NCBI RefSeq assembly: GCF_965638725.1
Contig: NC_134950.1
Location: 20,970,932 to 21,034,931 of the forward strand
Length of the DNA: 64,000 nt
Direction: 5' to 3'
Source: Aptenodytes patagonicus
Lineage: Eukaryota; Chordata; Aves; Sphenisciformes; Spheniscidae
Shown here: one piece after another, positions 34,342-47,205 of the stretch
Layout: each line of letters opens with the position of its first letter
Numbering within the stretch: position 1 is the stretch's first letter
Notes under the pieces: generated by a model
What the model was told of the DNA's origin: nothing
Seen by the model: the letters and a program-made list of their open reading frames with translations, nothing else
Databases searched by the model: none
Made by a program: the position numbers and the translations under genes

Positions 34342-37300
34342 CAACCCAAGAAAATAAAAGACAGACCCTCTGGATTCAAGCCACTAAGAAAAAAGTGAAA
34401 TACAAACAGATGAGAAAGCAATTGGGCTATTTTTTCAAGATACAAGAATTCACTAATTTGAGGGATATGATAATGCCAGCAAGAGAACTAAATTTAACAT
34501 GGGCAAACATTAAACAAAGTTTAAGATGTTTGTGTAAAGAACTAAGAATTAGATTTATGAAAGTTACTTTCTTAAAGAGACAGGTCAGGCAACTTAACTC
34601 ATTTTGTCAAAAGAAAAAAGATCTGTAGCAGCATTACCAATAAAACCCAGCTGTCTAGGACCATTTGATTTATCTTGCAAAATAATTTAAGGAAGTTTCA
34701 GCACTAGCAAGCAGAGAAACTACAAGTTCAGTTGCCGAAACTACAGCACCTGGTGCCTGACCTCAAGCTGCCACCCCAGGAGAAGGCAGGCTGAGCAAGG
34801 TTACATCTCAGTTCTGACAGTGCCATGCAGAGATCCTTTCTGGTATGACAAGAAAGTACTGTACTTGCTTAGAAGTAGGTAACTGAATCACAGGCCAGCA
34901 TGGAAATATTTGTCTCTTTCATCAGAAAAAGGATCAACTAAGGATCGACTTCAGATAGCACAGACCATTAAAAATATACAAAGAAAATATAAGCCTCTAC
35001 TACTCATTTGTTTTCTTTCAACTTACAATCAACCTGTTCAAGTGTTCATCTGCTACTGTACTTTGACTGCATTTGTAGTGAGACCTAATATTTCACAATT
35101 AATAAAAATGTAAATAATCTAACACCTAATAATTAAATGGAAGATCTAGTTGAGGTATGATGCATAAAACCTCCCTAATTATTTAGGACAGCAGGTATGG
35201 CAAATATCTGTCATCAAGGAAAAGTTCTAGGCTTAGTGATCAGTGTAAGAAAGTACTAAATTGCACTCTGCTTTTATTTTTATTTTTAAAGAGACTCAGA
35301 TCATCAGTTCACTCTTTATTACTCTAAAACAACACTTAGTATGGAAAGCTGACTTTAAAAAGATCTTTGTAGCATCGGCTTGATGCAACCTTGCAAGTTC
35401 TGACACCCACAGGGATGAAGTACTAAGTTCTCACCTTTCACATGTAAGCCCCTATTATTATATCTCCATAATAGCCAAAGAACTACAGCCATTAGCTTAC
35501 CAAATACAGTTAACCAATAAATCAAGAACCTCAGAAGTCGTGCAAGTCTCAAATCATTCAAACTACTAAAACCAACACCACTTTAATTCCCTTTGCATAG
35601 TATCTTAAGAATATAAAAGCCAAAGATTAGTTTTTGTTGGTTTTGTCCCCTTTAGCTACGCTGCCTATCGAACCTCTGCAAAGCATTCGGGGCAGGACAA
35701 GCATTCCCAAAGAAGGCAATCCACCTTTTGTTCTCTTGCATTGTCTGATGTCTTTTGTCTAAAGTGCTTTGACAGAAGAATGGTTGCCAGCATTTTTGAC
35801 ATTCTAGAAACTGATTAGCATCTCTTCTATTGCAGTACAATAAAGGGACACAGTAAATACCAAACAGATTTACTAAAAAAGTGGGAAACCAACATTACTG
35901 GGTTTTTGAAGGGAGAGCATACTACCTTGGTTAGTTACTAACATTTTTATTCTGGGAAGGTATCGAACCCCTACAATACTCAGCCCAAATTTACTCTATC
36001 ACCACGAAAATAACAAAGGCCTTTCAGGTAAATAATTCAGGGCAACTTAGTTGCTTCAAGTAAGCATTCTTGTTTTATTATATGACTCCATTTGGTCCAG
36101 CAATCATGTTATTTCATGTCAGATGGGTTTCCATCCAAATTTCAGAACAATCACTAATGAAACATTTAGTCAAAACCCTGTGCTTCATATATGCTGCCAG
36201 TCTCTTTAATATGCTTCCCACTTTGTCTTGCATAACACAGAACTAATGGTTCCAATACTCCTTCCCTCTTTTCTGTAAGAAGGTTACACTTGCACATTAT
36301 CTTTATGATCATTCATTGAAGGAAAACACCCAATTTCAAAAATAGAGCATGTCTTGTCGACATAGCAACATTTTAAAAATATTCCCATCTGTAGATACCT
36401 CTGTACCCTTTTTTCTGATTTGACTTGTTTTACACATTAAAATAACCTGTTCTCTACCTCTCTCACAGCAAAGAAGATTCTCATACAGTCTTCAGTTCAA
36501 CCTCTCCTTAAGAGCTGATAACTATTGCTTTTATTAGCATAGTTGGACTCTGGCTAAAATGAAGTGTTGGTCCTAAGGGAAATAATTATAACAAGGGATA
36601 CTACTACTTTTATAATTAGCTGGGCAAGATATCTTTCTATCTACATATATAGATATATATTAAAGAACACATTCTTGGTAAGCTTCAGATACCTTTTACA
36701 CTGCTAAAGGGATGCTCAAATTACATTTGAGTTAACTTAGGAATTACATCTCTATTCTACATTCCATTGCCACAGAGGAAAATTAAGAGCCTATTATTTA
36801 AAAAATATTTTGTTAGTTAGGAACACAAGTTTACAGAACCAGTTGTTGCCACATGACAATTTCATATTCTGCAAGTAACCTGGCTACAAATAAAGATCAA
36901 AATAAAAACCACAGTCAACAGCACCTCTGAAAGAAGTATGCACCAAACCCCAGAGATCTGTAAGTCTTAAAAAGACGGTAAAAAGCCTGTCACAGGCAGA
37001 GTCTGAATGAAAAATATCTTCCAGATCTACCAGCTGGTAAAAGCACAAGAAGTATATTGTCAAGATCACTTCCTCCTTATCCCCAAGATGTTACTGTTTT
37101 GCATGGCTCACTGAGAACCATTTCCTTTACATGCTACAACAAGTTTAAGTCTTTTTGGGGAAAATAACACTGGAAAAACCACCACAGTTACTTTCATAAA
37201 TCTAAAACTGTAAAAACAGTGGTATTGGTCCCCCCTTCATTATAAATGTGAGAGTGAGACTACAGCACACTCATCTCCGTCAATTTAGAAGTATTATCAA

Positions 37301-40300
37301 ACCTTCATATGGTTGAATGACTTCTGAGTTACCATTTGATTATACCTTCTCAGGAGATTTACACTTTTCTAATTAAATGCCAATGCAAACTACTGTTCAT
37401 AGTATTTAGCTATAAATCACACTTTTGTTGAAAAAAAAAATGCATTACTCCAAAGGATAAAAAAAAAAAAAAGAACCACCCACCCTAAAACTGTTGAACC
37501 CCTTAATGCTCAAAGTAGTTTCTCTTATCTAATGCCAATGGAATACCAGCACTTAGGTTATGCACCTAAAAGTAATGAAAATTTGTGACTTAGCATCCTG
37601 TTTACACATGCAAAATTTAAACTTCCAGAAACTGCCTCTGCACCACAAAATTACAAGAATGCAATAACAGAAATGAACATACTACACTGAAAATTACCAG
37701 AGCGTATTTATGATTAACTGGCTGGTGCTTTCCTCCCTTCTTCCCATACCAGAGACGAGACATTTCCCTTCTAAAAATAAAATGAGACTAAAAAAGAAAA
37801 AAAAAAATCATTCAAGGCTGTTAGAAAGCATTCTCTGTACCTGCTGTCAGTTCCAGGCACAGGCAGAGCCCCACAACGGTGACAGGATAGTTTGCTAGAT
37901 GCACACAGTTGACTGACATGGCAGGGAACAAATGAACGAGTGTACAGCAGGGGGATGTATCACAAATGATGACGGTACAGAAGAAGAAAGGTTTCCTGTA
38001 CTCAAGTGTGGTTGCAGAGCACTAGTTTGTTAAAAAGGCTAAAATATTTAAAGATACAGAACAACTCAATTTTTCTTATACAATAGTGAAGAATACAAAA
38101 ATATCCCTCAAGAACTGCTTGCAATATTCTGTTACACTATAATTGTTCATAAACAAGTTCCAATGGTAACAAATTTGCACTCAATATTAAAAAAATAGTT
38201 TGTCTTACTTATGTTGACAACTGTATATAAACTCTGTCAGTTATTTCTTAAGAATTCAGAATCAGTTTAAAAAGTGGTATATATATTTTTTTTAAATACT
38301 CTTTTTAAAAAAAGGTTTTAAAGCATTCGGAAACTGTTAGCCTCACAGCATTTTCAGTTCTGTAAGCTACAAGAAGAAAACGAATCCTTTTGTCTATAAG
38401 CTAAACTTGCTGTATGGGTTAAATGCTAGTCCCAGCAATAAAGTATTTTTGGAATCATGATTTTTTTTTCTTAAGGAAGGATATTTATTTAAACAGGCAT
38501 TTGCAACAGCAATACGCACAGCAACCCTTTGAGAGTTTCCTTGTAGTAGCACTTGGAGGCTTCCCCCCCCCGCCAAAAAACACCCAGTGCTCTGAGCCCT
38601 GGGTAAAAGTATTAAATAGGACAGGGCAGCAGCAGGCAGCATCACAACATCAAAAACATTGCTGACTCATGCTGTTGCACTGTGATCTAAAAGCCAAGAT
38701 GCCCAAGCACAGAAAACCAGTTACCAGAACTTGTACTTAACTATACTGCAGACTGTGCACTGCAACACCTCACCTTGCATTAGTATCTAACAATGTAATT
38801 CAGATGGATAAAAATATTTTTCTGTTCAGTAAAAGCTTCCTCAGGAGCTGGTAACTCTGAAAATCAATTTGTTCTAACTTAGGAGAATTATTAAGGTGGT
38901 GAGTAAGAACATTTTTATCACTGGGACATCGAAAGCTGGGATTTAGGAAACTCAAAGATACAATAATATGCTAGATACGCAGTCAAATGGTGTAAGATTC
39001 AAACAATAAACTATATGCCCATTTGTTTGACTTTTTTTAAATAATAAGTAAGCTAATACTGAGGTAAAATAAGAACAAAAAAATGGACAGCCTTGAAACT
39101 GTTTCAAATGAGAAAATTACAATCAAAATAAAATACAAGCTACAACTTTCCTCCCACCACCCTCCCCCGAAGTCTGGCAAATCTTAAAGGAACGCAGAGT
39201 ATGCAGAAAAACTATTTCAAACTATCTCTGGACATGCGATTTCTAAGCCAAAAAGCAAAAGCTAGCCATACAACTAACTCCCCCACAGCCTATTTTAGCA
39301 GTCTCCCCCCCCATTATTTTCCCCCTCGGAAAAAACAAATTCTTCCCTAACACTAGCCAACACACAGTTTCTTCAAAACTGAGGGAGGAAGAAAAGAATC
39401 TGGGCCATCGCACAATTTTTTTATTCTAGAACATTTAATCTTAAAGAATTCAAACAACTTACTTGGATGTTTTTAGCTTCTCTCTAAATAAAATTGGCTC
39501 CTCCCAGAGCTTCTCAGAAGGATTGAAAAAACTTGCTCGAAAGAAAAGAGAGCGCAATAAACTTCTTTGTTAGATCTGACAACTCACTTTTTCACGTTAA
39601 TTACAGTTGCAAAGTTTAACGGGAATAAATGCACTGGTAACTCTAGCAGACCTCCTGCCAGTCTGTTTTGATGTTCAGCCTTCCAGCAGCAGCAACTCCC
39701 ACCAGCTGGTAGCTTGCCCTGCAGCTGGGAGCATCTGCTGGAGGGGGAGGGCAGGTGGAAAGCAGGTCACCATCATGAGACAGTGCAGTCCTAAGAGTGG
39801 CAAAAGCTTTCTCTTGTGACTGACCTCCACCCCAACCCTTTAACAGCCTTTTTGGTGGAAGATATATTTCTATTAGCCAGAGAAAGAAGCCCACACAAGA
39901 CGCTTGACCCCAGGAGCATCCTCTAATTAAAGATAAACTGCCCTTTTATTCTTTTGTGCATTTGTGGGTTATATTACTGATCTGTTAATTTGAATCAGAA
40001 CCTCATATCTTGTTGCTAGTTAATATATGCCTTGCCATAAAAGTTTTTAATTGAAAAGATTCTAGAGAGGAGTACCAGCTCAGACGTGACATATGTGCAG
40101 AACAGCAGCACACACTTAAGAGCATCCACCTATTTGCTGCCTAGACAGCAGAGCAAAACAACACGTATCATTCAGTGCAATTAGATAATCTTGTTATTGT
40201 CATTGTTAGTTTGTAACCAAGCTAAATATCTCCACACAATCAGTGTTCAAGGCAGAAGCGCATAGTTCTTTCAGTATAGTTATTCATGATGTTGTTTTTT

Positions 40301-40753
40301 CTAATAAACTGATCTAAAAAAAAAAATATTAAAAAGTAGCAGCAGAGAAAGAGGAGAGTGCCAACAAATACAGGTACAACTTATGAAATGTCTGATTTTC
40401 ACACCAAATCAATTATCTAGTTTACACCTTTTGCCATACCAGATTTAAAGTTATCAGCTGACAAGATCTCATAACCTAGAGACAGGATAGTAAGTACGAT
40501 AACTCTATAAACTTGCATAGGAAGACCGAATGCTGGGTGTGAAAGAACATCTTTGCAGTTTGATTAGATGGCATCGCTATTTCACCTAGTAGCTAACACA
40601 ATGTCCTGATCCACAGTGATAGAGAAGTTGCGATGTTGAATTCTACAATCCCTATATTTAATAAGCATGCTTTTTGATTGAGATTACATTAGTAAAAAGT
40701 AATTTATTTCCCCTGCTCCTTCCCTGTTAAGGGAGGGAGGTTAGCCCAGAGAA

Positions 40754-40786
40754 GGGGGGGGGGGGGGGGGGGGAGGGGGGGCGGGG
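40754..40786. repeat. Long G homopolymer cluster
   Basis: Twenty consecutive G (40754-40773), then A, seven G, C and four G. Strong potential for G-quadruplex on the + strand. It is the template strand for OXR1, whose RNA would carry a C-run. Confidence 0.95.
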
Positions 40787-43598
40787 CATAATTACTCTAT
40801 TTAGAACTTGCTGTTGATTCCACATGAAGCAGCCATGTAGGTGATCAGGTTTTGTGATGAAAAGCCACAAATGTGGTGCACTTAAGATAAGCACCCCTAA
40901 GCATCTCCTGATAAGATTATATGAGGCATATGCATAAAATAAGATTGTTCTCAGAATTTAATACTCCAATTTTAGAAGCAGCCCTTAAAATTGAGAAAAA
41001 CACATAAATCACAGGAACCAGATTGTATAACTCAAGTGCCTCAGTGCAATTTGTAAGTCATTTGCATTTTTGACTGACGAGAAGAAAGTTTGTTTTTATG
41101 CTGTTCTATTGGTTTGCCTGGGAACAAACAAATCAATAAGCAGTGACATTAGTTTCACTTTCAGTAGCCTATCTACTTGTTAGAACATATTTTTAAAGAG
41201 ATGAGATTGCTATTTAATTACATCTAACAGGCATGTTTCAGGTTGTAATAAAAATTCCCATCACCAAAGAGCCCAAAAGAAAAAACTGAAAGCTGCTTCA
41301 AGTAGTGTTTAAAACAGCGTAGTTTCAATATAGATTAGTATAGTAGGACAGGAAACAACTCTAGAATTCTAAACTCTTATAGTCAGAATATTTTTAAATT
41401 TCAAATCGCATTTTACAGCTCTGATAGGAGATGTACATCCGGTATGTTTACTCCTTGTATTATAGTTTTAGGATATGCTGCCAAGAACTTCAGAATTAGG
41501 AAGACACCTAATTTAGATGCTCAGGCCACCTAAATTGTCATCTTTGGAAGGAATCCCACTAGGTGAAAGAAAGGCAGTTTCGTATTTTGATGATATAAGG
41601 CATATAAAAGTCAGCTGAATTAAGGTCTGGTTTATCTTTAATAAGAGGCAGACAAGTTCTATTTGGTACAAAAAGCCTTTCAGATGACTAAGGAAAGAGT
41701 GCCAAGTTCAGGATTAATGAAGTTAGAACGCAATTAAAAAATAAAAAAATAAAAATCAGGTACTGGCTCCTAAGCAAAACACTACTACTTTGTCACCTAG
41801 AACTGGATCTTTGTAAAAGTTGTTGCAGGTGAAACTAACATGGGATTAGAGCTAACTGAGGTCTGATCCCTTCCCCCTTTCCTGCTACAAGAAACACATT
41901 AACAGTACACAAAAGCCACCTCCTGTGGTATCCAGTACAACACGACTGCCACAGCTGCTTAGTTGGCTGATAGCGCTTCCATAAGAAAGGATGTCTAATT
42001 CAAGAAGTCATCCTTTGTTTCCTTTCAGCAGCTTAGGGGAAGGGGAAAAAAGCAGCATTTTTCCATCCACAGAGTTTTCCTCAGGATTTTCAAAGGTACA
42101 CTGAAAGCTATTAAAAGTCTCAAGTGTCTCAAAAGCACAAGCTTTTTAGTTAAGTGATTCTGCTTCAACTCTTAGCAGAGGGACTGCCCCAGTTCTCTCT
42201 ATTAGATAAATGAAATAACCATTAATTACAATTCCATATTCATGATTCCAACTACAGAACAGCTCCAAGTAGTAAAAACATCCAAATTTTCACTAACAAG
42301 TTACAAATAGATTCCAAATAGATTAAGTAGAGAAAATAAATAGAGCAAAGCAAGAAATATCCCATGCACGAAGTTGAGAGAGAGTACAATATTTGCTCAA
42401 GTTTATTGCAAAAGCAAGAATGAAAGTTACCAGTCTTTACAAAGGACTACATTATGTTAATGGGCACCAGAGTCTCTCTCTTCAATCACAATAGATTAAC
42501 AGAAACATTTCTAGTATTGCACGACTGCTGAAATTCGAGAGGTTCATCTTCCAGCACAAGAGCAAAGCCTATTAAACATGCTTGTTAACGCACAGCAACA
42601 CATGCATAGTGACACATCCAATTTCTTAACAGACAATGCATGATGTAAAAAACAAACAATCTAGCCTGTATATCCAATATACCATCATAAAGAGACAACC
42701 TTTCAAGAAATGTATTAGAAAAGTAGTGTTATTTTGAGGACTGTTAATGTGCTTCATCTTTACACATCACGTGCAGTTTCATTCAAGAAGCCTACAACTT
42801 CCTGGCTTCCTCTTCTCTCTGCTGATCCAGTATTATCCAGCTTATCATACAGCATTATGATCATACCACATTTTGAAATGTAAGACACAACAAGCAGCTG
42901 TTTCACTAGCATCTGAGCACTGAAGTGTAGAGTAGGGAATGGAAGCAAATTTATAGAAAAAACATGATTAAGAATAGAAAAACTTAAGGCAGCACTGCAT
43001 ACTGAAACTGAAATGCCCATTTTAATATAGAAGTGTTGTAGGTTACAGTCCAGATCCAATAAAGAACTTAAGCACCTACATCCAATATTCCGATCTTGAA
43101 AAACCTTTTTCAGATGTTACCTGACCAGGAGACATAATCACTGTTTGTGACCTTCAGGTTTCTACAAATACACAGAAATAGAATTTCTAGACACTCCAGA
43201 AGTTACAGTTTTGTTAATGTTGAAATGTTGAGTATCTAACTCAAATACTGTTTCACAAAGGCAAAACTTTATTTGCAACTAATGGTTTGATCTGGTAAAC
43301 ATTTTCAAACCATGTCTAAAGTTCCAACTGAAATTCAGTTTGACAAGTGAGTTACTACAGAGTATTGCTTTCCAGAAATATTGTATCTATATTTTCTACA
43401 GAGATTTAATATGCAAAACCAAAAAATAATGATTATGAAATGCAAATCCAGAACATGACCCAGTGAATCTGGGAAAAATCATTTGCAAATATCTATCAAC
43501 TCACACTTAATTTTGGAAGTTAACTTCTAGACAGCTTTAAAATCAAACTGATTTTCTGTATTTTCCAAACAATTGAAAAGCTAATGGAAACAATAAAA

Positions 43599-43641
43599 CT
43601 TCTAACTACTAGCTTCTAACTACTAGTAGCTTCTAACTACT
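43599..43641. repeat. Short direct repeat, three copies
   Basis: The 14-mer CTTCTAACTACTAG occurs at 43599-43612 and 43613-43626, and again after three bases with its last two bases missing (43630-43641). A local tandem expansion inside the intron. Confidence 0.9.
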
Positions 43642-43774
43642 TTAAGACCAGCTTGCAGGTCCTAAGACAAGAAATTCCCTGTTTTCAAATATCTCGTGGA
43701 TGAGTATTTAGGTTTATGTGGACCTGAAGTATGACTCAATCCTGAATAATAGCAATAAATAAGATCAAGTGACA

Positions 43775-43795
43775 GGGGAAGGGGGGGAGGGGGGG
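43775..43795. repeat. G-run cluster with quadruplex potential
   Basis: Three G-runs of 4, 7 and 7 separated by one or two A. Enough G for an intramolecular quadruplex on the + strand. Confidence 0.9.
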
Positions 43796-46700
43796 AGAGA
43801 AAGAATCAACACTTCAAATAATTAAGAATTATTCTACTACAGAATAATTCTTCTGTTTCCTTAACAGATTTCAGGTTTAAATAGGAACTGATTTCCTCAA
43901 CTGACTTCTTCACAAGTGTCCAAGATGAAATTTCTTTAATGCCTCTGAAACATTTAGCTGTGGCCATACTCAGTAATTATATTTTTTTGCATCAATACTC
44001 TCTCTGATGACCAGAGATCTGATCCATGCACCATAAATCCTGTATTTCCAATACAGCATGATAATAAAGACACTTAACAGCTGTAGTACCTTACATAGAT
44101 ATTGTTTTGATTGTTCTAGATTCAAATCCAGAATATAAAGCTAGATTAGCAGTCTATGTCAATAAGTCATTATCACATACAGAAATAAAAAAAGTGCATT
44201 TATACACATCCAGTCAATATAATGGTGCATCCCAGTTTTCCAGCTCCCTATTAAAAAACATTAACTACTTAAAAGAATACAACAGACCAAGTCCCTTTAT
44301 ATCACATCATTTCTCCTTTATGCACTAATGTTTCTTTTGCAAGTAGTCATTTCCATTGTTTCCTCTCTAATGCCCTCCTCCCTGCGCTGAATTGTTCGAG
44401 CACAGCTATTTCCTTTGTATCTAGCATTATTAAAACTGTAAAAACCTTGCTTGGAAAATTAGTTTCAGTTATCCTTCCTCCCCAAATATGGTAAACTGAT
44501 TCTCTAAAGATTTTAATGGATTATTTACATGTGCATGCCAACTTCCATATAAAAATATTTGAGCTTATCAGCACACTTTATGTGCACGCAAGTTCAGTGG
44601 AAGTTGATTTACCTCATTTAACTCTATACTAGATCACTGATACGGTTAATGACATTTTACATGAGTACTTGTTTTCCATGTCTTTTTCCTCCAATGGTCA
44701 ACTTCAAAATGCCACCTGCCACTTCATACAGCAACAGCAGCGGAAACAAGCCCATCAAGGTTTTACAATCCGTTTTAGGAAAACAATAGTAGAATAACTG
44801 GATAATTGGAGTTTCCAGTATTGATGAATCACAGAGATATCACTTCCCACTCCCTTTTTTTTTTTTTAAATAAAAAAAGTGCAGATCTTTTCCCAAATTA
44901 AAAAAGTTAAAGAGTCTGCAAGAAAGGTTATAGAAAGTAATGCATACTGGGCAGCATTTCTTATAATCTTTCTTCAGGTTGTTCTATGACCAAGTGTGGT
45001 TCATAATTTGTGCTCTGATCTCTTGGTTTTTTTTTTTTGTTTGGTTGTGTTTTTTTTAAAATATACAACGTATATGCAATGGAATAACATTTATGCTTTA
45101 CAGGGAATGTCAACAATGCTTCTTTTACAAAAGCAATCTTTTATGCAGCCATAAGAAACTATTAGCAGTTATTTTATAGAAATAGGAAATATTTGTGTTT
45201 ATTTGAAATTCTGAAATTTATTTGAAATATTGTGTTTATTTATCACATTAATTGTGAAATATTGAAAACTCATTTCTCAACCAGGATTTGGAGACTGTAG
45301 GAGATACAAGCAGTTTTTCCTTTTCACTCATGTTAAACTTCTTCAAGCATAAGACCAATCCTATTAGCAGTGCTTGAGGACTCATCCCTGCTTTTAAATA
45401 CTGTGGTACCATGCCTTTACCAACACCAGGTGACAAGTCCTTAACACTTGCAATCTGTGGTACTAATTAGCATCAAAATGATGTTTAAGGCATCTGCAGC
45501 TATCTAACAGCAAGCACCTTAACACTACGTCATTGATTTCTATACACATTACTACATACACACCTTGAACTTAAAGAGGAAACAAAATTAGACCATAAAG
45601 TACTGATGGAAGTTGTTTCTGAGGCACTGCACAACAGAAACAGTCAGCTTGCTGTTAAATCTTGCCATGTTTAGATGCAAGTACAGAATATGCTTTGGAG
45701 AAAGCATTTGTTTATCAACACATAGGTTTCTAAACAGTATTAATTATTTGTGCTAACAGATAAAGAAGGCCATTAGCACTTGAACTTATACACATTAAGT
45801 AAAAAAAGAATACCATGATAAATATACCTCTATACCCCCAAGGCTCAGTACAGATGGTAAAAAAACCAAACCAAACAACCACAACACAAAACCAAAAAGC
45901 CCCACACACAACCCAAAACAACCCTCTTCCTTGGTGTATGCCCATTCACTTAAGTACAAGAAGGTAAGAGAGACATTCGAGGAAAACAGATGGGGATAAC
46001 ACCACTAAGAACCTAGCAGCACAGTTTCATTTCTTACATAATATATAAAATAAAATTCTTGTCTATTCATTTCTAGTGGACACCAGAGACAAGTCTTTAG
46101 CATGGACTGATCTTAAGTGAAAAAGTATCCTTTTTAGAGAGCTTTGCCAATGGGACAGGCAGAGGCCTCTCAGCAAGGCAGGAGCTACAAGATCCCCCAC
46201 ACAGAGTTTGTTTTAAACTCTAAGTAACTGACAACTATGAATTTGTCACCTTTACTGATGGTAATGTTAGACAGTAGTAGATTCATGGTTATTTCTAAGT
46301 CAGTTATCTACTAAGTGTGTAGCATATAATACAAAAAGAGTCAGCTAAACGATTCCTGGATTTTATTTTTTTTGGACACTTCATACAGTGCAGTATTTGA
46401 TCAAACTAGGGTTTAATATGGCAGAAGTCTTGATCTCTTTGCCACTAGATCAGCTGAGGTTACATCTACTGGATTACTTCAGGGAAAAGGCTGATAGGAA
46501 ATAGACTACTCTGTATACAGGTAGAAAAAGAAAGCATAAGCAGATGAAAGATTGGAGTAAGTTCAGAGTAAGAGTTCAGTCCCATTCATTGATCCATTTA
46601 ATAAACTTACATTATAAACCAGCCCCTACTACTTGTTTCATATGTTACTGATCTTTGCTTTTGCTTGTTCCTTTTTCCCATAATTCCTTTTCCACTAAAA

Positions 46701-47172
46701 AAGGCACAGTACTTCCTTGAAATCTTTTGATAAAAAGCTGCAGCTGAATGTGTTAACATAGGACTATCAAAGAAGCAAAAGCTGTCTCAAAGCACCACAC
46801 CTGGGTTACCCATTAATCCTCTTCCCTGTTTCTCTGGTTTTAAGATACTGTGCAACAATAGCAGAGAGAATGCTTTTTTGAAAAGAAAGCTACTCCACTA
46901 GCTTCCTCTTTCCGTAGATCAACAGTACTTCATGATGCATTTGTACATCGAGATTTTGCTTTCCATTTCCCTTCCACCCTGAGTTTTCTCATCACTGTGT
47001 TCTGAAGAAGACTGCCTATTTTTCATCCCAATACCCACGAAAAGGTTTCAATGATACTGTTCACCTGCTATCTTAGATTACACCTGGATCAAGAGCTGAC
47101 AGAGAAAATGCTTGTTGGGTTAAAGGAAGGAAGTATATTGACTGAAAATAATGACTGAAATTCAATGGGAAT

Positions 47173-47204
47173 AATGGGTATGACTAATGGGTATGACTAA
47201 TGGG
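47173..47204. repeat. 13-bp tandem duplication at the 5' edge of a CR1 copy
   Basis: AATGGGTATGACT is present twice in tandem (47173-47185, 47186-47198), followed by a partial third AATGGG that abuts the 5' end of the long CR1 element. Confidence 0.9.
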
Positions 47205-47205
47205 C

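Noticed and set aside
39643..39894. 83-codon - strand frame in a GC-richer patch
   Set aside because: It has no ATG (starts at GTG) and no matching donor, so it is not called as coding.
42760..43059. 99-codon - strand open frame in the large OXR1 intron
   Set aside because: Considered as the first exon of a short OXR1 isoform, but no donor in a suitable phase stands out and the peptide resembles no known OXR1 N terminus.
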